NCBI GenBank assembly: GCA_036245525.1
Contig: BTPG01000007.1
Location: 123,186,375 to 123,250,374 of the forward strand
Source: Semisulcospira habei
Lineage: Eukaryota; Mollusca; Gastropoda; Semisulcospiridae
DNA: 64,000 nt
Direction: 5' to 3'
The notes under the pieces were generated by a model. The model searched no databases. It worked only from the letters and a program-made list of their open reading frames with translations, and was not told the origin of the DNA. A program made the translations under genes and the position numbers. Below are positions 50,487 to 63,593 of the stretch, piece by piece (position 1 is the first letter of the stretch; each line of letters starts with the position of its first letter).

Positions 50487-53400
50487 GGTTTCAATTTGAC
50501 ACAATGAGGGTTTTAAAGAACATCACTTTGTCACTTTGTGAATTTCAAATCACGACAGATTTACTACAAAAGAAGCAGCTCCATTTCAAACACTGTCTTC
50601 ATGTAACTTGCATGTAAGTTTACTGTCAGTAAAGGTAGGAGGTGCTGAAATTTATTTTTGATTGGTGGAGAATTGTCAAACTCAATGACATGATTTTCAC
50701 ATCTTTGGTTTTGTTGTGCGGATCACGTGGTCAGATTGGCAGCCATAAATGCGGCGTTGGTGTCGTATGATGAAAGTCACATGCAGATTATTGCTTTGCT
50801 TTGCGCTTTACACGCTTGGCAGTCAACATTTTAGTCTGAATTTAACAAAACATAAGTTGTGAACAACTTCACTTTGTCAATTTGAAACCGGTCAGATGAC
50901 CTATGATCGAACCAACATATCCAGGGAGAGGGTTGTTTTCTCATAGTGTCAAAGTGTGTTGGCGGAGAAGTGACAAACTGAATGGAGTAGAGATATATTG
51001 TCTAACCCTTTGCGTGCCTGTAGCAGTAAAGGTTTCCTTTGCATTTTGCCCACTTGACAGTCAACATGTTGGTTTGAATTTGACACAGTGTGCGTTTTAA
51101 ACAACTTCACTTTGTCACTTTGTGAATTTCAAATCACGACAGTTTTACTACAAAACAACTTCACTTTGTCAATTTGTCAATATGAAACCATGTCAGTTGA
51201 ACTATGATCGAACCAACATATCCAGAGGGAGGGTTGTTTTCTCATATTGAAGGGACAAACTGAATGGAGGAGCGATAGATTGTCTAACCCTTTGCGTGTA
51301 TGTAGCAGTTAAAGGTTTCCTTTGCATTTTGATCGCTTGACAGTCAACAGGTTGGTTTCAATTTGACACAATGAGGGTTTTAAAGAACTTCACTTTGTCA
51401 CTTTATGAAATTTCAAATCCCGACAGTTTTACTACAAACGGAGCAGCTTCATTTCAAACTCTGTCTTCATGTAACTTGCATGTAAGTTTACTGTCAGTAA
51501 AAGTAGGAGATACTGAAATTTATTTTTGATTGGTGGAAAATTGTCAAAATCAATGACATGATTTTCACATCGTTGGTTTTGTTGTGCGGATCACGTGGTC
51601 AGATTGGCAGCCATAAATACAGCGTTGGTGTCGTATGATGAAAGTCACACGGAGATTATTGCTTTGCTTTGCGCTTTACACGATTGCCAGTCAACATTTT
51701 GGTCTGAATTTAACAAAACGTAAGTTGTGAACAACTTCACTTTGTCAATGTGTCAATTTGAAACCACGTCAGTTGACCTATGATCGAACAACATATCCAG
51801 GGGCAGGGTTGCTTTCTCATAGTGTCAAAGTGTGCTGGCGGAGAAGCGACAAACTGAATGGAGGAGCGAGAGATTGTCTAACCCTTTGCGTGTGTGTAGC
51901 AGTTAAAGGTTTCCTTTGCATTTTGCCCACTTGACAGTCAATATGTTGGTTTCAATTTTGTGCAATGTGGGTTTTAAAGAACTTCACTTTGTAACTTTGT
52001 GAATTTCAAATCACGACAGTTTCACTACAAGAGGAGCAGCTCCATTTGAAGCTCTGTCTTCATGTAAACTGCATGTACGTTTACTGTATGTAAAAGTTGG
52101 AGATACTGAAATTTATTTTTGACTGGTGGAACATTGTCAAAATCAATGACATGATTTTCACATCGTTGGTTTTGTTGTGCGTATCACCTTGTCAGATTGG
52201 CAGCCATAAATACGGCGTTGGTGTCGTATAATGAAAGTCACATGCAGATTATTGCTTTGCTTTGCGCTTTACACGCTTGGCAGTCAACATTTTGGTCTGA
52301 ATTTAACAACACGTAAGTTGTGAACAACTTCACTTTGTCAATTTGTCAATTTAAAACCACGTCAGTTGACCTATGATCGAACCAACATATCCAGGGGGAG
52401 GGTTGTTTTCTCATAGTGTCAAAGTGTGTTGGCGGAGAAGCGACAAACTGAATGGAGGAGCGATAGATTGTCTAACCCTTTGCGTGTATGTAGCAGTTAA
52501 AGGTTTCCTTTGCATTTTGCCCACTTCACAGTCAACATGTTGGTTTAAGTTTTACGCAATGTGGGTTGTAAAGAACTTCACTTTGTCACGTTGTGAATTT
52601 CAAATCACGACAGTTTCACTACAAGAGGAGCAGCTCCATTTCAAGCTCTGTCTTCATGTTAACTGCATATACGTTTACTGTTAGTTAAAGTAGGAGATAC
52701 TGAAATTTATTTTTGATTGGTGGAAAATTGTCAAAATCAATGACATGATTTTCACATATTTCTTTTTGTTGTGCGGATCACGTGGTCAGATTGGCAGCCA
52801 TAAATACAGCGTTGGTGTCGTATGATGAAAGTCACACGGAGATTATTGCTTTGCTTTGCGCTTTACACGATTGCCAGTCAACATTTTGGTCTGAATTTAA
52901 CAAAACGTAAGTTGTGAACAACTTCACTTTGTCAATGTGTCAATTTGAAACCACGTCAGTTGACCTATGATCGAACAACATATCCAGGGGCAGGGTTGCT
53001 TTCTCATAGTGTCAAAGTGTGCTGGCGGAGAAGCGACAAACTGAATGGAGGAGCGAGAGATTGTCTAACCCTTTGCGTGTGTGTAGCAGTTAAAGGTTTC
53101 CTTTGCATTTTGCCCACTTGACAGTCAATATGTTGGTTTCAATTTTGACGCAATGTGGGTTTTAAAGAACTTCACTTTGTAACTTTGTGAATTTCAAATC
53201 ACGACAGTTTCACTACAAGAGGAGCAGCTCCATTTCAAGCTCTGTCTTCATGTAAACTGCATGTACGTTTACTGTCAGTAAAAGTAGGAGATACTGAAAT
53301 TTATTTTTGACTGGTGGAACATTGTCAAAATCAATGACATGATTTTCACATATTTGTTTTTGTTGTGCGGATCACGTTGTCAGATTGGCAGCCATAAATA

Positions 53401-56400
53401 CGGCGTTGGTGTCGTATGATGAAAGTCACATGCAGATTATTGCTTTGCTTTGCGCTTTACACGCTTGGCAGTCAACATTTTGGTCTGAATTTAACAACAC
53501 GTAAGTTGTGAACAACTTCACTTTGTCAATTTGTCAATTTAAAACCACGTCAGTTGACCTATGATCGAACCAACATATCCAGGGAGAGGGTTGTTTTCTC
53601 ATAGGGTCAAAGTGTGTTGGCGAGAAGCGACAAGCTAAATGGAGGAGCGATAGATTGTCTAACCCTTTGCGTGTATGTAGCAGTTAAAGGTTTCCTTTGC
53701 ATTTTGCCCACTTCACAGTCAACATGTTGGTTTAAATTTTACGCAATGTGGGTTTTAAAGAACTTCACTTTGTCACTTTGTGAATTTCAAATCACGACAG
53801 TTTCACTACAAGAGGAGCAGCTCCATTTCAAGCTCTGTCTTCATGTTAACTGCATATACGTTTACTGTTAGTTAAAGTAGGAGATACTGAAATTTATTTT
53901 TGATTGGTGGAAAATTGTCAAAATCAATGACATGATTTTCACATATTTCTTTTTGTTGTGCGGATCACGTGGTCAGATTGGCAGCCATAAATACAGCGTT
54001 GGTGTCGTATGATGAAAGTCACACGGAGATTATTGCTTTGCTTTGCGCTTTACACGATTGCCAGTCAACATTTTGGTCTGAATTTAACAAAACGTAAGTT
54101 GTGAACAACTTCACTTTGTCAATGTGTCAATTTGAAACCACGTCAGTTGACCTATGATCGAACCAACATATCCAGGGGGAGGGTTGTTTTCTCATAGTGT
54201 CAAAGTGTGCTGGCGGAGAAGCGACAAACTGAATGGAGGAGCGAGAGATTGTCTAACCCTTTGCGTGTGTGTAGCAGTTAAAGGTTTCCTTTGCATTTTG
54301 CCCACTTGACAGTCAATATGTTGGTTTCAATTTTGTGCAATGTGGGTTTTAAAGAACTTCACTTTGTAACTTTGTGAATTTCAAATCACGACAGTTTCAC
54401 TACAAGAGGAGCAGCTCCATTTGAAGCTCTGTCTTCATGTAAACTGCATGTACGTTTACTGTATGTAAAAGTTGGAGATACTGAAATTTATTTTTGACTG
54501 GTGGAACATTGTCAAAATCAATGACATGATTTTCACATCGTTGGTTTTGTTGTGCGTATCACCTTGTCAGATTGGCAGCCATAAATACGGCGTTGGTGTC
54601 GTATGATGAAAGTCACATGCAGATTATTGCTTTGCTTTGCGCTTTACACGCTTGGCAGTCAACATTTTGGTCTGAATTTAACAACACGTAAGTTGTGAAC
54701 AACTTCACTTTGTCAATTTGTCAATTTAAAACCACGTCAGTTGACCTATGATCGAACCAACATATCCAGGGAGAGGGTTGTTTTCTCATAGGGTCAAAGT
54801 GTGTTGGCGAGAAGCGACAAGCTAAATGGAGGAGCGATAGATTGTCTAACCCTTTGCGTGTATGTAGCAGTTAAAGGTTTCCTTTGCATTTTGCCCACTT
54901 CACAGTCAACATGTTGGTTTAAGTTTTACGCAATGTGGGTTGTAAAGAACTTCACTTTGTCACGTTGTGAATTTCAAATCACGACAGTTTCACTACAAGA
55001 GGAGCAGCTCCATTTCAAGCTCTGTCTTCATGTTAACTGCATATACGTTTACTGTTAGTTAAAGTAGGAGATACTGAAATTTATTTTTGATTGGTGGAAA
55101 ATTGTCAAAATCAATGACATGATTTTCACATATTTCTTTTTGTTGTGCGGATCACGTGGTCAGATTGGCAGCCATAAATACGGCGTTGGTGTCATATGAT
55201 GAAAGTCAGATGAAGATTATTGCTTTGCTTTGCGCTTTACACACTTGGCAGTGAAACCAAATTGCGTGCCTGTAGCAGTTAAAGGTTTCCTTTGCATTTT
55301 GCCCACTTGACAGTCAACATGTTTGTTTGAATTTAACACAGTTTGCGTTTTAAACAACTTCACTTTGTCACTTTGTGAATTTCAAATCACGACAGTTTTA
55401 CTACAAAAGGAGCAGCTTCATTTCAAGTTCTGTCTTCATGTAACTTGTATGTAAGTTTACTGTCAGTAAAAGTAGGAGATACTGCAATTTATTTTTGATT
55501 GGTGGAATATTGTCAAAATCAATGACATGATTTTCGCATATTTGTTTTTGTTGTGCGGATCACGTGGTCATATTGGCAGCCATAAATACGGCGTTGGTGT
55601 CGTATGATGGAAGTCACAAGCAGATTATTGCTTTGCTTTGCTCTTTACTCACTTGGCAGTCAACATTTTGGTCTGAATTTAACAAAACGTAATTTGTGAA
55701 CAACTTCACTTTGTCGATTAGTCAGTTTGAAACCACGGCAGTTAACCTATGATCGAACTAACATATCCAGGGGAAGGGTTCTTTTCTCATAGTGTCAAAG
55801 TGTGTTGGCGGAGAAGCGACAAACTGAATGGAGTAGGATATATTGTCTAACCGTTTGCGTGCCTGTAGCAGTAAAGGTTTCCTTTGCATTTTGCCCACTT
55901 GACAGTCAACATGTTGGTTTGAATTTAACACAATGTGCGTTTTAAACAACTTCACTTTGTCACTTTATGAATTTCAAATCACGACAGTTTCACTACAAAA
56001 GGAGCAGCTCCATTTCAAGCTCTGTCTCCATGTAACTTGCATGTAAGCTTACTGTCAGTAAAAGTAGGAGATACTGAAATTTATTTTTGGTCTGAATTTA
56101 ACAAAATGTAAGTTGTGAACAACTTCACTTTGTCAATTTGTCAATATGAAACCATGTCAGTTGACCTATGATCGAACCAACATATCCAGGGAGGGGGTTG
56201 TTTTCTCATAGTGTCAAAGTGTGTTGACGGAGAAGCGACAAACTGAATGGAGGAGCGATATATTGTCTAACCCTTTGCGTGCCTGTAGCAGTAAAGGTTT
56301 CCTTTGCATTTTGCCCACTTGGCAGTCAACATGTTGGTTTCAATTTGACACAATGAGGCTTTTAAAGAACATCAATTTGTCACTTTGTGAATTTCAAATC

Positions 56401-59219
56401 CCGACAGTTTTACTACAAAAGGAGCAGCTTCATTTGAAGCTCTGTCTTCATGTAACTTGCATGTAAGTTTACTGTCAGTAAAAGTAGGAGATACTGAAAT
56501 TTATTTTTGATTGGTGGAAAATTGTCAAAATCAATGGCATGATTTTCACATCTTTGGTTTTGTTGTGCTGATCACGTGGTCCGATTGGCAGCCATAAATA
56601 CGGCGTTGGTGTCGTATGATGAAACTCAGATGCAGAATTTTGCTTTGCTTTGCGTTTTACACGCTTGGCAGTCAACATTTTGGTCCGAATTTAACGAAAC
56701 GTAAGTTGTGAACAACTTCACTTTATCAATATGTCAATTTGAAACCATGTCAGTTGACCTATGATCGAGCCAACATATCCAGGGAGAGGGTTGTTTTCTC
56801 ATAGTGTCAAAGTGTGTTGGCGGAGAAGCGACAAACTGAATAAAGTAGCGATATATTGTCTAACCCTTTGCGTGCCTGTAGCAGTAAAGGTTTTCTTTGC
56901 ATTTTGCCCACTTGACAGTCAACATGTTGGTTTCAATTTAACACAATGTGCGTTTTAAACAATTTCACTTTGTCACTTTGTGAATTTCAAATCACGACAG
57001 TTTTACTACAAAAGGAGCAGCTTCATTTCAAGCTCTGTCTTCATGTAACTTGCATGTCAGCTTACTGTCAGTAAAAGTAGGAGATACTGAAATTTATTTT
57101 TGATTGGTGGAAAATTGTCAAAATCAATTACATGATTTTCACGTCGTTGGTTTTGTTGTGCGGATCACCTGGTCAGATTGGCAGCCATAAATACGGCGTT
57201 GGTGTCGTATGATGAAAGTCACATGCAGATTATTGCTTTGCTTTGCGCTTTACACGATTGCCAGTCAACATTTTGGTCTGAATTTACCAAAACGTAAGTT
57301 GTGAACAACTTCACTTTGTCAATTTGTCAATTTAAAACCACGTCAGTTGATCTATGATCGAAACAACATATCCAGGGGGAGGGTGGTTTTCTCATAGTGT
57401 CAAAGTGTGTTGGTGGAGAGGCGACAAACTGAATGGAGGAGCGATAGATTGTCTAACCCTTTGCGTGTATGTAGCAGTTAAAGGTTTCCTTTGCATTTTG
57501 CCCACTTGACAGTCAACATGTTGGTTTCAATTTTACGCAATGTGGGTTTTAAAGAACTTCACTTTGTCACGTTGTGAATTTCAAATCACGACAGTTTTAC
57601 TACAAGAGGAGCAGCTCCATTTCAAGCTCTGTCTTCATGTTAACTGCATGTACGTTTACTGTTAGTAAAAGTAGGAGATACTGAAATTTATTTTTGATTG
57701 GTGGAAAATTGTCAAAATCAATGACATGATATTCACATATTTGTTTTTGTTGTGCGGATCACGTGGTCAGATTGAAAGCCATAAATACGGCGTTGGTGTC
57801 GTATGATGAAAGTCACATGCAGATTATTGCTTTGCTTTGCGCTTTACACACTTGGCAGTCAACATTTTGGTCTCAAACGTAATTTGTGAACAACTTCACT
57901 TCCTCGATTAGTCAGTTTGAAACCACGGCAGTTAACCTATGATTGAACCAATGTATCCAGTGGAGGGTTCTTTTCTCATAGTGTCAAAGTGTGTTGGCGG
58001 AAAAGCAAAAAACTGAATGGAGGAGCGATATATTGTCTAACCCTTTGCGTGTATGTAGCAGTTAAAGGTTTCCTTTGCATTTTGCTCGCTTGACAGTCAA
58101 CAGGTTGGTTTCAGTTTGACACAATGAGGGTTTTAAAGAACTTCACTTTGTCACTTTATGAATTTCAAATCACGACAGTTTTACTACAAAAGGAGCAGCT
58201 TCATTTCAAGCTCTGTCTTCATGTAACTTGCATGTAAGTTTACTGTCAGTAAAAGTAGGAGATACTGAAATTTATTTTTGATTGGTGGAAAATTGTCAAA
58301 ATCAATGACATGATTTTCACATCGTTGGTTTTGTTGTGCGGATCACGTGGTCAGATTGGCAGCCATAAATACGGCGTTGCTGTCGTATGATGAAAGTCAC
58401 ATGCAGATTATTGCTTTTCTTTGCGCTTTACACGCTTGCCAGTCAACATTTTGGTCTGAATTTAACATAACGTAAGTTGTGAACATCTTCACTTTGTCAA
58501 TGTGTCAATTTGAAACCACGTCAGTTGACCTATGATCGAACCAACATATCCAGGGGCAGGGTTGCTTTCTCACAGTGTCAAAGTGTGCTGGCGGAGTATC
58601 GACAAACTGAATGGAGGAGCGATAGATTGTCTAACCCTTTACGTGTATGTAGCAGTTAAAGGTTTCCTTTGCATTTTGCCCACTTGACAGTCAACATGTT
58701 GGTTTCAATTTTACGCAATGTGGGTTTTAAACAACTTCACTTTGTCACTTTGTGAATTTCAAATCACGACAGTTTCACTATAAAAGGCGCAGCTCCATTT
58801 CTCATGTAAGTTTACTGTCAGTAAAAGTAGGAGATACTGAAATTTATGTTTGATTGGTGGAAAATTGTCAAAATCAATGACATGATTTTCACATCTTTGG
58901 TTTTGTTGTGCGGATCACGTGGTCAGATTGGCAGCCATAAATGCGGCGTTGGTGTCGTATGATGAATTTCACATGCAGATTATTGCTTTGCTTTGCGCTT
59001 TACACGCTTGGCAGTCAACATTTTGGTCTGAATTTAACCAAACGTAAGTTGTGAACAACTTCACTTTGTCGATTTGTCAATTTGAAACCATGTCAGTTGA
59101 CCTATGATCGAACCAACATATCCAGGGAGAGGGTTGTTTTCTCATAGTGTCAAAGTGTGTTGGCGGAGAAGCGACAAACTGAATGGAGGAGCGATATGTT
59201 GTCTAACCCTTTGCGTGCC
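50487..59219 (+). repeat. satellite, main array of ~593-bp monomers
   Basis: About 15 head-to-tail monomers. Reference point GTGTCAAAGTGTGYTGGCGG occurs near 50945, 51827, 52420, 53014, 53609, 54199, 54795, 55796, 56213, 56807, 57401, 57986, 58576 and 59150. Most spacings are 585-600 bp. Between about 51800 and 55000 alternate monomers match best (period about 1187 bp), a dimeric higher-order repeat. Each monomer has two diverged halves, one with GCATTTTGCCCACTTGACAG and one with GCGCTTTACACGCTTGGCAG. Short frames beginning MIEPTYPG are repeats, not proteins. Confidence 0.9.
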
Positions 59220-59577
59220 TGACAATTTTCCACCAATCAAAAATAAATTTCAGTATCTCCAACTTTTACTAACAGTAAACGTACATGCAGTTTACATGAA
59301 GACAGAGCTTGAAATGGAGCTGCTCCTCTTGTAGTGAAACTGTCGTGTTGAAATTCACAAAGTGACAAAGTGAAGTTCTTTAAAACCCACATTGCGTAAA
59401 ATTGAAACCAACATGTTGACTGTCAAGTGGGCAAAATGCAAAGGAAACCTTTAACTGCTACATACGCGCAAAGGGTTAGACAATCTATCGCTCCTCAATT
59501 CAGTTTGTCTCTTGTCCGCCAGCACACTTTCACGCTTTGAGAAAACACCCCCCCCCCCCCCCCCCTCCCTGGATATG

Positions 59578-60228
59578 TTGGTTCGATCAGTATACATCCA
59601 AACAGTACTGTGGTCTGAATCTTGAATTAGACCTGTTCATTTGCAGACCGCATTGACCATTCAGGTGTGTTAAATGCAAATATCGCAAACGCTCTGTTAT
59701 CAGCCGCGGAAATGTTTGAAGATTAAATCTAAGAGAATTGTATAGCTTGACACACGCTTTAAGATTACTGTCTTATTTGACGATCTTCCAAAATCGCTAT
59801 TACAAATAAACCAAACCAATGTTGTCAAATCATTTCCGGGATTTTGACAATTTTCAACCATTGAAACATAATTTTGAATTTGTCCTACTTTTCTCACTGT
59901 AAACTGACATGCACGTTACCGTTTATCTCGGGTGGCGGTGCAGACGACGATTAAAACAGCCGCTGGTTCGTGGTCGACTTCGTTGGCTGTTGTTGGGCGT
60001 TGATGATGACAGCGAGGTCCCTCTGGATTGTCGTCTGTTTTGCTGAATGAGCGCCGGCCTTTTTCCTGTGTTCTTCATAGACCTGAAAAGGAGGCGCGCT
60101 CTCTGTGAAGACAATGTTTGTAATGAAGCTGCTCTTTTTATAGGAAAACTGTTGTTGTTATTTGGGTTTAACGCCGAGCAGGCTACTAAGGCCATCTCAC
60201 GACGGTTATAGGTCAACTGCCGTGGTTT
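59578..60228. repeat. non-satellite block, copy 1
   Basis: Starts GATCAGTATACATCCAAACA and ends near GGTTATAGGTCAACTGCC. It includes + strand sequence related to the dispersed repeat at 45284-45545 and a tail GTTTAACGCCGAGCAGGCTA. Confidence 0.75.
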
Positions 60229-61390
60229 GAAATTGACACATTGACAAAGTGAAGTTGTTCACAACTTACGTTTTGTTAAATTCAGACCAAAATGTTGACT
60301 GCTAAGCGTGTAAAGCGCAAAGCAAAGCAATAATCTGCATGTGACTTTCATCATACGACACCAACGCCGTATTTATGGCTGCCAATCTGACCAGGTGATC
60401 CGCACAACAAAACCAACGATGTGAAAATCATGTCATTGATTTTGACAATTTTCCACCAATCAAAAATAAATTTCAGTATCTCCTACTTTTACTGACAGTA
60501 AACTTACATGCAAGTTATATGAAGACAGAGCTTCAAATGAAGCTGCTCCTTTTGTAGTAAAACTGTCGTGATTTGAAATTCACAACATGACAAAGTGAAG
60601 TTGTTTGAAACCCTCATTGTGTTAAATTGAAGCCAACATGTTGACTGTCAAGCGAGCGAAATGGAAAGGAAACCTTTAACTGCTATATACACGCAAAGGG
60701 TTAGACAATCTATCGCTCCTCCATTTAGCTTGTCGCTTCTCGCCAACACACTTTGACACTATGAGAAAACAACCATCCCCCTGGATATGTTGGTTTGATC
60801 ATAGGTCAACTGACGTGGTTTTAAATTGACAATTTGACAAAGTGAAGTTGTTCACAACTTACGTTATGTTAAATTCAGACCAAAATGTTGACTGGCAAGC
60901 GTGTAAAGCGAAAAGAAAAGCAATAATCTGCATGTGACTTTCATCATACGACACCAACGCCGTATTTATGGCTGCCAATCTGACCAGGTGATCCGCACAA
61001 CAAAACCAACGATGTGAAAATCATGTCATTGATTTTGACAATTTTCCACCAATCAAAAATAAATTTCAGTATCTCCTACTTTTACTGAGAGTAAACTTAC
61101 ATGCAATACATGAAGACAGAGCTTGAAATGGAGCTGCTCCTTTTGTAGTAAAACTGTCGTGATTTGAAATTCACAAAGTGACAAAGTGAAGTTGTTTAAA
61201 ATGCACACTGTGTTAAATTCAAACCAACATGTTGACTGTCAAGCGGGCAAAATGCAAAGAAAACCTATAACCGCTACATACACGCAAAGGGTTTGACAAT
61301 GTATCGCTCCTCCATTCAGTTTGTCGCTTCTCCGCCAACACACTTTGACGCTTTGAGAAAACAACCATCCTCCTGGATATGTTGGTTCGA

Positions 61391-62023
61391 TCAGTATACA
61401 TCCAAACAGTACTGTGGTCTGAATCTTGAATTAGACCTGTTCATTTGCAGACCGCATTGACAATATTAAATGCAAATATCGCAAACGCTCTGTTATCAGC
61501 CGATGAAAAGTCTGAAGATTAAATCTAAAGAGAATTGTATAGCTTGACACACGCTTTAAGATTACTGTCTTATTTGACGATCTTCCAAAATCGCTATTAC
61601 AAATAAACCAAACCAATGTTGTCAAATCATTTCCGGGATTTTGACAATTTTCAACCATTGAAACATAATTTTGAATTTGTCCTACTTTTCTCACTGTAAA
61701 CTGACATGCACGTTACCGTTTATCTCGGGTGGCGGTGCAGACGACGATTAAAACAGCCGCTGGTTCGTGGTCGACTTCGTTGACTGTTGATGGGCGTTGA
61801 TGATGACAGCGAGGTCCCTCTGGATTGTCGTCTGTTTTGCTGAATGAGCGCCGGCCTTTTTCCTGTGTTCTTCATAGACCTGAAAAGGAGGCGCGCTCTC
61901 CGTGAAGACAATGTTTGTAATGAAGCTACTCTTTTTATAGGAAAACGTTTGTTGTTATTTGGTTTAGCGCCGAGCAGGCTACTAATGCCATCTAACGAGG
62001 GTTATTGGTCAACTGCCGTGGTT
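61391..62023. repeat. non-satellite block, copy 2
   Basis: Near-identical to the block at 59578, about 1.8 kb further on. With the intervening monomers it forms a ~1.8-kb higher-order repeat. Confidence 0.8.
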
Positions 62024-62700
62024 TCAAATTGACAAAGTGAAGTTGTTCACAACTTACGTTTTGTTAAATTTAGACCAAAATGTTGACTCCCAAGCGTGTA
62101 AAGCGCAAAGAAAAGCAATAATCTGCATGTGACTTTCATCATACGACACCAACGCCGTATTTATGGCTGCCAATCTGACCAGGTGATCCGCACAACAAAA
62201 CCAACGATGTGAAAATCATGTCATTGATTTTGACAATTTTCCACCAATCAAAAATAAATTTCAGTATCTCCAAATTTTACTAACAGTAAACGTACATGCA
62301 GTTTACATGAAGACAGAGCTTGAAATGGAGCTGCTCCTCTTGTAGTGAAACTGTCGTGATTTGAAATTCACAAAGTGACAAAGTGAAGTTCTTTAAAACC
62401 CACATTGCGTAAAATTGAAACCAACATGTTGACTGTCAAGTGGGCAAAATGCAAAGGAAACCTTTAACTGCTACACACACTCAAAGGGTTAGACAATATA
62501 TCGCTCCTCCATTCAGTTTGTCTCCGCCAACACACTTTGACACTATGAGAAAACAACCCCTCCCCCCCCCCCTCCCCCCCCCTGGATATGTTGGTTCGAT
62601 CAATAATGTATCCAAACACTACTGTGGCCTGAAACCTGAATTTGACCTGTACATTTGCAGAGCGCATTGACCAGTTAGGTGTGTTACATGGCTATTTTGA

Positions 62701-63165
62701 GTAAACGTAAATGCAAGTTACATGAAGACAGAGCATGGAAGCTGCTCCTTTTGCAGTAAATTTCTGGTGAGTCCTTATTTGGAATTGTTAGCCTGTGCGT
62801 GTCTGTAGCGGTTATAGTCGCGACGACACTCAAAGGGTTAGACAATTTATGGTATCGCCATACAGTTCTTCTCCGCCAACACACTTTGACACTACAAAGA
62901 AGCAACACTCCTACGGGATATATGGGTAAGGTTGTTACAAAGTGCCTCGATCAGTATGCCTCGTTGCTCTTATAGTAAAACTGTCGCGATTTGAAATTCA
63001 CAATGTGATAAAGTGAAGTTGTTTAAAACGTACATTTTGTTAAATTCAAACCAACATGTTGACTGCCAAGCGGGCAGAATGTAAAGGAAACCTAAATGAA
63101 GGAAGAAGCATGCTTAGATAAAAACAGCCTCAACAAAATTTACTGAAATGCTGTGCGGTTTTTTT
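62701..63165. repeat. satellite edge, diverged
   Basis: Broken monomer pieces, then the edge module (AACCAACATGTTGACTGCCA, GAAGAAGCATGCTTAGATAA, CTGTGCGGTTTTTTTTATA), matching the left edge at 49850-50010 in the same orientation. At 62795-62835, GTGTCTGTAGCGGTTATAGT and CGCGACG resemble half of a family C hairpin. Confidence 0.65.
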
Positions 63166-63297
63166 TATATATTTATTTCTATTCAAGTAAATAAAATTAG
63201 TCAATAATAAAAGAGCCCAAATTACGCTATATGTATGCCGCTACATATGTTGTGTTCCCTTCAGTCTGATTGGGCTCAACGCGTGCTTTAATACACT

Positions 63298-63593
63298 GTG
63301 TTCTAGAGATTTGAACAATCTTGGAAGCTTGGTTTCGGTCAAAAGTTGGTAATAATAACATATAGTTTTCAACCTGTGATGAGACACCGAACATTGCTGT
63401 GTCCACACGCATTTGACTGATAACTTGGAACACAATTGTTGGTCTAAGTGTGTTCTACAGATTTGAACAATCTTGGAAGCTTGGTTGTCGGTCAAAAGTT
63501 GGTAATAATAACATATAGTTTTCAACCTGTGATGAGACACCGAACATTGCTGTGTGCACACGCATTTGACTGATAACTTGGAACACAATTGTT
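63298..63593. repeat. tandem duplication of ~150 bp
   Basis: TGTGTTCTAGAGATTTGAAC ... CTTGGAACACAATTGTT occurs twice in a row (63298-63440 and 63449-63593) with few differences. The - strand frames here simply repeat. Confidence 0.85.

Larger units (their letters stand above)
59220..62700 (-). repeat. satellite, right inverted block
   Basis: Orientation flips at about 59219/59220 (CCTTTGCGTGCCT joins GACAATTTTCCACCAATC). Reverse-orientation monomers run to about 62700, interrupted by two near-identical ~640-bp blocks of other sequence. Confidence 0.85.

Noticed and set aside
50903..59334. Repeated + frames starting MIEPTYPG or MLARSDKLNGG
   Set aside because: They recur at the satellite period and are broken in many monomers; no sign of coding selection.
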